From NCBI RefSeq assembly GCF_002127325.2, contig NC_035433.2:85596049-85660048 (forward strand): 64,000 nucleotides of DNA. Reading direction: 5' to 3'. Source of the DNA: Helianthus annuus (taxonomy: Eukaryota; Streptophyta; Magnoliopsida; Asterales; Asteraceae). Below, piece by piece: positions 20,340 through 31,252 of this stretch. The notes beneath the pieces were generated by a model that saw only the letters and a list, made by a program, of their open reading frames with translations, was not told the origin of the DNA and searched no databases. A program made the position numbers and the translations under genes. Numbering within the stretch: the stretch's first letter is position 1; each line of letters begins with the position of its first letter.

Positions 20340-23040
20340 AACACAAGAAAGCTTGCTTTAATCCATGTTTAGCACTCCAATCATAAGGATCAAGTTTTTA
20401 ACAGTAGATGAATCCAATTCATAAGTTTGTACATCTACCAACTGATCTTTAGGATGGACATGTTAAAGATGAAATCAAACCTTTTTATAGCAATCCCTCA
20501 CAAAGTGATGTCTGATAATGAATGATGGTGAATCAAGGAGATATTGAACTTTTGATGATATATTTCAGCTACTTGACTGCCCTGCATAAAAACAATCTTT
20601 TGAGCAACTATACCAAAATTCAATAACATATTTTGAAGTTACAAACAGTTGGACTTTTCAGCAACAGCAGCAGCATCATAATATTCTTCAATAAGTGGTT
20701 GGAAATATATGTTGCATGTGCACAGTCAATAACACCTTGATGTTTGTACTTGTTTTGAATTTGATAAAACTTGACAACCATGCTTCAACATATGCAATGT
20801 TCTTTGAGGACCCACTTTTTGCCAAATAGATTCTCATCCTTTGGCTGTGGCACAAGTTTTACAGGCTTGTTGTCACTGAACTGCTGAAGCTCTTCTTAGA
20901 AGACAACTACCCAACTTTTTGTCTTTCAATGCTTTAGGCATTTTGACTTGTTGATGGAGTGGTAGAGAGTCAGCAAGAAGACACATGTTTTAGGATAGCC
21001 TTTTTTGAAAGAATCCTTTTCATTGATGTTGCTAAGAGAATGGTGAAATGGTTGAGTTTTAAAGAGGATTGATGTTTTTAACAGGTGGAGCTGCAGATGT
21101 GAATCATCTGAGCTAATCACTGCTGGTGACTTTGATATCCAGCAGTGACTTGAAATGGATGTGAAAGGATTTGAAGGAGGGGTTTGGCACACTGATAATT
21201 TTTTATCCATTTTTGATGAATATTTATCAACAGTGGTTTGGTGAAGTAGTGGTAGAGAATTAGAAAGCAATTTGATCAAACACTGTTTGTACATCAGTGG
21301 ATGAGCTTTAACAGCTGTTTTGTACATCTGCTGCTCTGATGATGGAAATGATTTTAGTATCATGTCCAAGATCTGTTGATGATGAATGTGGGTCACCTGC
21401 AGAACCAAATACTTGATAAACACATTTTAAATGCAAGTTTATCAAAATTAATCATAACAGCAGGGTTTACAGGGATTTTTTTTTTAATGCAGAAAATTCA
21501 CTTGTTTCAGCATTCAAGGTTTTACCACATGTTTGTTACAAGTTTTGAAGCTTTTATAGATTCCTGATAGTGGTTTAGTACCCCAGATAATGGAAACCTT
21601 TTTACTATGGCTACTCATTTTGTGTCATAATGTTTGAATTAGAACATGAGCATCCAAGTATTATAAGGTCTGTTAGCAAACAATCTTTGATCAGTGTTAA
21701 AACAAACTTGAGTTTGACATGACCTTGACACTTGCACCATTTCCTTTTGTTCTATTTTCAAGGAGAGTATCACCAAAAAAATAAGGGTTCTACATCCTGA
21801 CAGGAGTTTGAACTTTTTCTATCAAAAACAAGTAAAAGTACAAAATATATCATTCTTAAGAAAAATAAAGAATAATATATCCTGTTTTATTTGAAGAAAA
21901 CTTTACAGAGAAAAAGAGTAAACGTTTTCTGATAATAAAATCAATTAGATCTGGTATCACTTCATTATCAAGCTTAGGACAATGGTCAGCGGTTTGAACC
22001 AAAGTCCTGTAACCACTGTTTGGTACCATTTCCTTGTCAGTTGATTGTTACCAAGAGGAGCCCGTTCACAAAGGTTTTGAAAGTTCTTTGTGAACCTTAT
22101 TACCATGTGAATAATTTCTGAGAAATTTGGCCTATTCCTCTTTATTGAAAAATATCTGGAGATACTTTTGTTACCTGAACTTCCCTGAAACAATGATTGT
22201 GCATGGTTGATTGATGACATTATGTTTGACAAAAAATGCAGATCTATTTTTGGTTTTCCTTTTGTAGGATTAACCTGTGGACTCTTAAGTGTTTTGTGTT
22301 TATACTCTTTTCTTTTGAATTCAAAAGTTTTGAGATAAACACACTTTTGAGTTTTTGTAATTTTTCTTCTTTCCCCCTTTTTTTACCCTTTCCATAGAAA
22401 AGTATTGAAACTTTTACTTGAAGGTTTTCAAGGAAAGAATACTCAATCCAAAATCATTTTCAGCAATGCTTTGAGAGATTTGGACATTTTTGCACTTGCT
22501 TATGCCAAATTCCACATTACTCATGATCTGGATATTTTGACTGCTGATTTTCTTAATGTATTCTCAACATAGTTGATTTTTGGTCCTTTTAGAGGATTTT
22601 CAACCTGTTTTTCAATACATAAGATCTGAATAGCTAAAGTTTTAATTTCCCTCTTTTTATGTTAACAAAAACACTAATGTTATCATCCGAACATAGATTT
22701 TCGTTGACATGAGGTAAACACCTTAGCAGCAGTCATGATAAAAACATCACAACCTTCATAACAACAATTGAAATCAATTTTGTAACATAAAGAGATTATA
22801 CCATAGTTATCAGACATATTTTCAGATCTGAGCACTATAGGTGTTTTATGGATGATATCACTTGTTATGTGAAGTTTGTGTGTCATATGACATCCTGATT
22901 GTTTTACAGAGTATCTGAATAATCATTTTGAACATGATTTCTCGTTGCTCTGTTTTTCAACAACATACAATCAACCTTAGTATCAATGAATTTTGAGCTG
23001 AACTGTTATGTCAAATTGACTGTTAGATCGAATTTGACTG
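20340..23040. other. Unrecognised internal sequence of the copia-type element
   Basis: 2.7 kb between the PBS and the coding remnant. Short minus-strand frames exist (21,423-20,926 and 22,886-22,683), but none shows a gag zinc knuckle, protease DSG, integrase or RT motif. It may be a degenerate leader or gag. Confidence 0.45.
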
Positions 23041-23044
23041 TCCG

Positions 23045-23057
23045 GGCTCTGATACCA
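23045..23057 (-). other. Primer binding site (initiator Met tRNA), copia-type element
   Basis: The minus strand reads TGGTATCAGAGCC, two bases from the right LTR. Confidence 0.85.
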
Positions 23058-23059
23058 AT

Positions 23060-23825
23060 TGTTAGGATCGGAGGCTGTCATGATTGTGCTTGTTTGTAAG
23101 AATTTGACAAATCAACGGATATAAAACAATGTAAAGTGCAGCGGAAATGGATACAAACTTTATAAACACAATCAAAGAAGAGAATAGTTTGATAAACACG
23201 TGCTTTCTCATTAAGTTGAATGATTACAATGAAAATCAAAAGATTACAAGCATGCTTACACAACTAAACTCCCCCTCAGCCTGATACCCCAAGGTTAGAT
23301 TGCACAAGATGAAAGGATTGAATTGAGGAGAAGAACTCACTCAAAACGATCAAATGTAACAGTACAGAGTACTGTTACATTTATAGACAATCCAATCATC
23401 TGAAGCATCTCAGCTGACGTCACCATGAAAGTGACATCTAACAACCTAACAAACTCTATCTACTGATCTATACAACTACTGCTTTGCTAACTACTGATAT
23501 TGCATTACATTACATAGAAGAAACAAAAAACTGCTGCTGCATCATTCTACTGCTGTGAACCCAGCAGTACTTGTCATGATCAGCAGTGCTTGACTCAAGG
23601 CCGTAGATTGGGCAGCAGGGCTTTAGTTCTTCATCAATCTTTGACTTGATCAGTAGCTTCTAGGAACAGTAGTTGTTGATAAGGGCAGTACTTGGAGCAT
23701 ATCAGATGTTAGAATCACTTTCAAGGGAAAAGTTTAGTGTAAACTGCTGTTTATGATTAATCCACTGTTGTGAACCAGTTTTAGCTTTACATCATCTGTT
23801 CCTCTGGTAGGGTTCAATCCCAACA
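23060..23825 (-). repeat. 5' LTR of the copia-type element
   Basis: 766 bp, same length and ends as the left LTR, about 98% identical by eye; most differences are transitions. Confidence 0.9.
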
Positions 23826-24332
23826 CTAGCCTATTCGTATAGTGGCGAACACACATAATATGCACTAACACATATCATTATACTTTATTTATACATATAA
23901 ACAGTTGTTAAATTATGTGACACCCCAGGAAAATCAGTGAACGATTGAACTTACCTAGCTTCCTCAGTGAGTGCATACCAAATTTCGGGACGAAATTTCT
24001 TTTTAGTTGGGGATAATGTGACAACTCGTACTTTAGACTTACTGTGTGTAACGTTATATGCTTACGTGAACCATATTATTTGAATGAATACATGATATGT
24101 TATGTTTATGTGATATGTGTGTATTATATACTAGTATAGTGAACGAGCCCAAACCGCACACTATAACCCGATCGTACAAGACTAACCGGTCACACAAGCC
24201 CATTTGGGCCACACCTTGTACGCGGACCCATAGGGCACCCGAGTTGGGTTCGGCCCACTTGTTTTGTACGCAAACAAACACCCATCTAGGGGTAGTTCTC
24301 TCATTTGTCACAAAACACAAAACACACAAGAA

Positions 24333-24363
24333 ACCCTAGATCTCTCTCTCTCTCTCTCTCTCG
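24333..24363 (+). repeat. (CT)n microsatellite in the LTR
   Basis: The tract after gaaaccctagat is several repeats longer here than in the 3' LTR (31,677-31,694). Confidence 0.9.
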
Positions 24364-24876
24364 TTTGCTTGGAACTCGACGACACAAGACCTTCCTTGTT
24401 CGGATCACCCTTTTCTGCCATTAATCGGTTAGTATGTTTATGTTTGTATTCATGGTTAAAGATATGATTCATATGAAATTGCTCATGTCCATCGGCTTGT
24501 TCTTGATGTGTATACCGAATGATTTTAATGGATTTGTATGGTTATTATGATTGGTCACGTTATTGAATGATACTAGGTGTTAATCGGCTGTGATTTGATG
24601 AATGATATAATTGTTATGTAATCGGCTCTTATGTGTAAGTGCTAATGTTCATATGAATCGGATAGTTTAGAAGTTATAAGATATGTTCATGAAAATCGTT
24701 ATGTTACGGTTCGTATGTTTAGTTAGGGTTCATATGAATTCATAATAGATTTGCTTGTTTGATCGAATAACACATGGATGGAGACTGTTAATCGTTGATT
24801 GATTTTGTGCAAGTTTGGAAACCACGAAACTGATTGCATGAAACATGGAAATCTGTTACACGTTGATAGACTTAAC

Positions 24877-25072
24877 ACGGTTGCGAGTCGAGACCGTGGT
24901 TGCGAGTCCAGTTGCGACTCAGGATCTCACACCAACACAGCAGCACGAACCGAGACCACGGTTGCGAGTCCCATTGCGACTCGAAACCGGACCATGACAA
25001 GCCGAAACCACAGTTGCGAGTCCCGTTGCGACTCGAAACCTCCCGTTGCGACTCGAGATCTCGACTCGAGAC
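24877..25072. repeat. GTTGCGAGTC / GTTGCGACTCG motif cluster in the LTR
   Basis: A CpG-rich zone with about seven copies of gttgcga followed by gtc or ctc at irregular spacing, plus a ctcgagatctcgactcgag palindrome. It is repeated in the 3' LTR (32,208-32,403). Confidence 0.7.
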
Positions 25073-25562
25073 CATACGCACGTGCACACACAATTGGGCT
25101 TATGGACTGTTTTGTTATTGGGCTGTTATGTGTTATGTTTATGGGCCGTTTATGCTATTGGATCAATTATGCTATTATTTGGGCCGGGAACTATTGAATT
25201 TCATCGGATGGACCGCACAAGGATGTTGGGCTTGTGCGAGTCCAAGTCTTGCATACGATATACTATTAAAGCGTGTTTGATTGAATACGTGTTACCATGA
25301 CTTATACGTGCTCGTGACTTGTTGGACTATGTGTAAATATACGTGTATCATTTGAAGTCAAAACCTGACTTGTACAATAACCATGATAGGACGTGGTTGA
25401 CCACTTACTAGCTTACCTGTACTTTCTGTGTATCTGCCGAGCAACCCAAGGTGAGTTCACACTCTTACCAAGGCATGGGATTCCCGGGGTGTTGGGAATG
25501 GGATTGAAAGGATAAAGTTGAATAGATTAATACGAATACCATTACTAGACTACCATATCATC

Positions 25563-25805
25563 GTCCTCGGTTGTGCAGGACACGTACGTAAAACCTATGT
25601 ACACTTATGCTACTCGCTATCCTCGGTTGTGAAGGATACTCACGTAAAACCTGCGTGAACGGATACTCACTACTGCCTCGGTTGTGTCAGGCACTTACGT
25701 AAAACCTACGTAAACCCCCACGTACCCTATCCTCGGTTGTGAAGGATACTTACGTAAATCCTGCGTAAACTTGTACGTATTACTGTTCTCGGTTGTGAAG
25801 AACAC
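25563..25805. repeat. Minisatellite with CCTCGGTTGTG core in the 5' LTR
   Basis: Units of about 45-60 bp carry cctcggttgtg, a gga-tac/cac word and cgtaaaacctgcgtaaac. There are about five or six units here and about three in the 3' LTR (32,894-33,018), which accounts for most of the LTR length difference. Confidence 0.82.
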
Positions 25806-26251
25806 ATATGGTTACGCATAGTCTAGTGGATTCATAACATGGGAAGCCCCCACCAATAGAAACCTATATTGGCCCAGTAGAGCCACTTGATACTCATGAA
25901 CTTACTGTTACGCATTTACTTTCTGTGAACTCTCTCAACTAGTTGTTGACTCTCTGCTGCATGCCTTGCAGGACCTTAGGTACATTATGGAGCTTGCACA
26001 GGGAGGAGCAGGTCGTTGTGGGATACGGATCGTGAACGATATTTGAACTTATAACTTGTTTGGGTTTTCAGTGTTATGCTTCCGCTACTTAAACAAAGTT
26101 TGGTTTTGAAACATCAATCATGTCGTGATGAATTACTTTATCTACTTTTATTATTAAATGCTATGTTTGATATGATTGATGGCTTGATCCTTGTCATGTC
26201 ACGCTCCCAAGCGGTGATACTCCGCGTGTGGATTTTGGGGGTGTGACAGAT

Positions 26252-26264
26252 TGGTATCAGAGCC
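26252..26264 (+). other. Primer binding site (initiator Met tRNA), Tekay-type element
   Basis: TGGTATCAGAGCC, three bases after the 5' LTR end. Confidence 0.9.
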
Positions 26265-26650
26265 ATTGGTTATAGAGAACTTGGTTTTAATATGGGAAAA
26301 CGTTTTTATTAAAACCAGACTATAACCAGAACAGTGCTCTCAACGATCCACAACGACGCTTCGCTCCACGTGCAAGACTCGACATACTAGGTAATAAGGT
26401 TTATGTTTATTGCCTGTTTGCTAGAACTGCTTAGAACTTTGCTCGCATTACGCTTAGATACACATGACTTTATTACATGAGAATACCTACGTGCTTACAC
26501 TTTTCTGTCATCGCCCTACTCGCGAACCACTCTCACTTACATTACTTTTTACAATGAAGATCATGTCTGGACGAATCAACATGACTCAAGCCCAGCTAGA
26601 GGCTCTCGTTCAAGCTCAAGTTGTTGCGGCACTTGCAGCTGCTCAAGCAG

Positions 26651-26740
26651 GTAGTATACCCTGCAGTATAGACTCATACTAGGATCCTTAGATCCTGCAT
26701 TAACTCTCGTATTTAATCTCGTCCTATTCGTACACAATAG
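26651..26740 (+). other. Putative spliceosomal intron in gag
   Basis: The gap starts gtagtatacc right after CAAGCAG and ends cacaatag before gtcaacac. Removing it fuses the MTQAQLEALVQAQVVAAL helix in frame to QHAQQPV and the long gag frame. Unspliced, the first frame stops after about 10 codons. The splice signals are visible; actual splicing is inferred. Confidence 0.55.
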
Positions 26741-29700
26741 GTCAACACGCGCAGCAACCTGTCTGCACTTTCAAGAACTTCATGGACTGTCGTCCAAGTA
26801 CCTTTAGTGGCACAGAGGGGGCAGTTGGACTCCTCCACTGGTTTGAGAAGCTCGAGTCTGTGTTCGAGATGTGTGAATGCCCTGAGGCTCGCATGGTGAA
26901 ATACGCCACTGGCACGCTAGAAGGAATAGCACTAACTTGGTGGAACGCCCAAGTTCAGATTTTAGGGTTGGCAGCTGCTAACGCCACACCCTGGAATGAT
27001 TTCAAGGAACTGATCAAGAGGGAGTATTGTACTCGGGAAGACATCCATAAGCTGGAGGATGAGTTTTACCATCTGAAGATGACTGGATCGGAAATTGAAG
27101 CTTACACCAAAAGGTCAAACGAACTGGCCGTACTGTGTCCAACTATGGTGGACCCTCCGATTAAGCGCATTGAGTTGTATCTCAAAGGTTTGGCGCCAGA
27201 GATCCAGAGCCATGTTACTTCGGCTAATCTTGATAACATCCAGGATATTCAACGCCTCGCTCACCGCATTACAGATCAGGCAGTGGATCAGAACAAACTT
27301 CCTAAACGTATCAGCGCTACTGCTACCGTTACTACTTCGGCTACTCCTGCTACTCCCAGTGACAGCAAGAGAAAATGGGATGGGGATTCCAGCAAGGGAT
27401 CAGCTTCAGTTCAGTCTCAGGCCCAGCAGCGGAAGACTGACAGTTATCAGAGTCCCAGTCAGCATTCTTCAGGTAATCACAGGCAGGGCGGATATCGAGG
27501 GAACCTCCCAAAGTGCAACAATTGCGGCAGACACCACGGTGGCCAGTGTAATAAGGGTCGCTGTCAAAGATGCCTCAAGATGGGTCATGAGGCTAAGGAT
27601 TGTAGAAGCCCTCGTCCTGCGAACCAGAACCAGCAGCAGCCACAAGCACAGCAGAATCAGCAACAGAGCAACAAAGGATGTTTTCATTGCGGCGCAGAAG
27701 GGCACTTCAAAAGGCACTGTCCTCAGCTGAACAGGAACAATAACAACAACAACAATAACAACAATCAGGGCAATGGCAACAACAACAACGGGGGAAACAA
27801 CAACGGCAACGAGGCAAGGGGTCGTGCATTCGTACTAGGTCGAGGCGACGCAGTGAACGATCCCAACGTGGTTATGGGTAAGTTTCTCCTTGATGATATT
27901 TATGTTACTGTTTTATTCGATTCGGGTGCGGATACAAGTTATATTTCTGTGAAAGCCAGTAAATTGCTAAAACGTACATCAACACCCCTAAGCACCAAAC
28001 ATGTCGTAGAACTAGCTAATGGTAAGAGTCTAGAAGCCACGCAGATAGTCAGGGGTTGTAGTATTGTCTTAGCCGGTCAGACTTTTTCCATCGACCTCAT
28101 TCCCATAGTCTTGGGAAGTTTTGATATCGTTATTGGGATGGATTGGTTATCCCAACATCAGGCAGAGATCTTATGCAGCGAGAAGATTATTCGCATTCCC
28201 CGTTCTGGTCAAGAACCTCTTGAAGTTCAAGGCGACAAGAGTGGTGCTGTGGTTGGCATCATCTCTTTCTTGAAGGCTCAGAAATGCTTACGAAAGGGGC
28301 ACACTGCCATTCTGGCACTCGTTACAGACGCATCAGTAAAGGAAAAGAGATTGGAGGATATTCCAATTGTACGCGACTACCCTCAGGTGTTTCCTGAAGA
28401 CTTACCTGGCTTGCCGCCTCACCGTCAGGTCGAATTTCAAATCGAGCTCGCTCCAGGAGCAGCACCCATAGCTCGCGCACCATATCATCTAGCTCCATCA
28501 GAATTGGAGGAACTGTCAAAGCAGCTACAAGAGCTCTTGGAAAAGGGCTTCATACGTCCAAGCTCTTCACCTTGGGGAGCTCCAGTACTATTTGTGAAAA
28601 AGAAAGACGGTACGTTCAGAATGTGCATAGACTACCGTGAACTCAACAAGGTGACGGTGAAGAACCGTTATCCTCTTCCACGCATAGACGACTTATTCGA
28701 CCAGTTGCAAGGGTCGTGCTACTATTCGAAGATAGACTTGAGGTCTGGTTATCATCAGCTGAGAGTCCGGGAGGAGGACGTCTCCAAAACTGCATTCAGA
28801 ACTCGTTACGGTCACTACGAGTTTCTTGTCATGCCGTTCGGGTTAACGAACGCGCCTGCCGTATTTATGGATCTTATGAACAGGGTGTGCAAACCCTATC
28901 TTGACAAATTCGTCATTGTTTTCATCGACGGCATTCTGATCTACTCCAAGAGTCAGGAGGAGCACGAGCAGCACCTACGCCTTATTTTGGAACTCTTTCG
29001 AAAGGAACAGCTATACGCGAAGTTCTCGAAATGCGACTTCTGGCTTCGTGAAGTCCATTTTCTAGGCCACGTAGTGAACAAGGATGGGATCCATGTCGAT
29101 CCATCCAAGGTAGACTCGATCAGAAACTGGCCTGCACCACGTACTCCAACGGAAATACGCCAATTCTTGGGTTTGGCGGGTTACTACAGACGGTTTATTA
29201 AAGACTTTTCAAAGATTGCTCAGCCGCTTACGCTACTGACACAGAAGGGTGTCACCTACCGTTGGGGCAACACGCAGGAAACTGCTTTTCAGTACTTAAA
29301 GGATAGACTTTGCAGTGCACCTATCCTCTCTTTGCCAGAGGGCACAGACGATTTCGTAGTATATTGTGATGCATCCATCCAGGGTCTTGGGTGTGTATTG
29401 ATGCAGCGGGATAAGGTTATTGCTTACGCTTCGCGCCAACTTAAGATTCATGAACGGAACCACACGACGCACGATTTAGAGCTGGGAGCTGTTGTTTTCG
29501 CGCTTAAGATATGGCGACACTACCTGTACGGTACCAGGTGCACGATTTACACCGATCACAGGAGCCTCGAGCATATTCTTAAGCAGAAGGATTTGAACAT
29601 GCGTCAACGACGATGGGTTGAACTACTGAACGATTACGAATGCGCTATCAAGTACCATCCAGGCAAGGCCAATGTTGTGGCTGGCGCTCTCCGTCGGAAA

Positions 29701-31237
29701 GACACTTTATCTCGGCGCGTGCGAGCGCTACAGCTTACGATTCAGTCTAGCCTTCCTGCACAGATACGAGATGCTCAGGTAGAAGCATTGAAACCCGAAA
29801 ACGTCAAAGCTGAAGCCTTACGCGGCTCACGACAACGAATGGAACAGAAGGCAGACGGCGCCTACTATGTAACGGGGCGTATTTGGGTCCCACTTTATGG
29901 CGGTCTACGCGAACTTGTGATGGACGAAGCACACAAGTCTCGCTACTCGGTACACCCAGGATCGGATAAAATGTACCACGACATCAATACTACTTATTAG
30001 TGGCCTAGCATGAAGGCCCACATCGCTACTTACGTTGGCAAGTGCTTGACCTGTGCGAGAGTCAAGGTTGAATACCAGAAACCAGCTGGCCTACTTCAGC
30101 AGCCTAAGATACCTCAATGGAAATGGGAAGAAATTTCCATGGATTTGTTACAGGCCTACCTAGATCCCAGCGTGGGAATGATACCATATGGGTGATCGTG
30201 GATCGACTCACCAAGTCTGCACACTTCCTAGCTATAAAGGAAACGGATAAGTTCTCCACTCTTGCAGACGTCTATCTTAAAGAAGTTGTTTCGAGGCACG
30301 GAGTGCCCACCTCCATTATTTCAGATCGCGATGCACGATTCACGTCAGAACTATGGCAAGCAATGCACAAATCTTTCGGCTCACGGTTAGACATGAGCAC
30401 AGCATATCACCCTCAGACGGATGGGCAGTCTGAGCGAACGATTCAAACACTTGAAGACATGCTTAGGGCATGCGTTATTGACTTCGGCAACGGCTGGGAA
30501 AAGCACCTCCCTTTGGTGGAGTTCTCGTATAATAATAGTTATCACACCAGCATTCAAGCCGCTCCATTCGAGGCATTGTACGGGCGTAAATGCCGGTCAC
30601 CTCTCTGTTGGGCAGAGGTGGGGGATAGTCAGATTACAGGTCCAGAGATCGTAGTGGACGCCACAGAAAAGATTGCACAAATAAGACAACGCATGGCGGC
30701 AGCACGCGACCGTCAGAAAGCCTACGCGGACAAGCGTAGAAAGCCATTGGAATTTCAGGTCGGGGACCGGGTTTTACTAAAAGTCTCACCCTGGAAGGGT
30801 GTGGTTCGTTTTGGCAAACGGGGCAAACTAAATCCGCGATATGTCGGACCATTCGAGATCATTGAGAAAATCGGCAAAGTAGCCTACAAGTTGAACCTAC
30901 CAGCTGAACTCGGGGCAGTTCACAATGTATTTCACGTGTCGAATCTGAAGAAGTGCCTGTCAGATGAGACCCTTATCATTCCCTTCAAAGAACTCACTAT
31001 CGACGAGCGGTTGCAGTTCGTCGAGGAACCAGTAGAAATCACGGACCGGGATGTGAAGGTCCTCAAAAACAAGAGAATCCCTCTTGTTCGAGTACGTTGG
31101 AACTCCAAACGTGGCCCAGAGTACACCTGGGAACGCGAAGACAGGATGACAGAAAAGTACCCCCAGTTATTCGAAACCAATGCAACCACTACTGAGGCTG
31201 AAGCTACTACTTCGGAATTTCGGGACGAAATTCCAGA

Positions 31238-31252
31238 TCAACGGGGGGAGGA
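31238..31252 (+). other. Polypurine tract overlapping the pol end
   Basis: The purine-rich acggggggaggatg precedes the 3' LTR and is itself coding (QRGED). The pol frame ends 25 bp into the LTR. Confidence 0.75.

Larger units (their letters stand above)
17132..23825 (-). mobile_element. Complete non-autonomous copia-type LTR element (LARD-like)
   Basis: Both LTRs are 766 bp, with perfect 5-bp TSDs ctagc at 17,127-17,131 and 23,826-23,830. The PBS next to the right LTR matches initiator Met tRNA, and the PPT-like purine tract is next to the left LTR, so it runs on the minus strand. The internal 5.2 kb shows no gag, protease, integrase or RT. It holds decayed Ser/Thr/Pro-rich reading frames in its 3' half and unrecognised sequence in the 5' half. 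By eye the LTRs differ at about 13 positions with no indels (about 1.7%), so insertion was recent and needed enzymes from elsewhere. Confidence 0.88.
23916..26248 (+). repeat. 5' LTR of the Tekay-type element (2,333 bp)
   Basis: Starts TGTGACACCCCAGG and ends GGGGGTGTGACA. It contains a CT microsatellite, a GTTGCGAGTC/GTTGCGACTC motif zone (24,877-25,072), a ~50-bp minisatellite (25,563-25,805) and, near its start, an internal copy of the pol-end/PPT/LTR-start sequence (23,973-24,022). Confidence 0.92.

Noticed and set aside
24877..25072. Regular short repeats resembling a CRISPR-like array
   Set aside because: Motifs are about 8-10 bp, irregularly spaced and inside a plant LTR present twice; not CRISPR.
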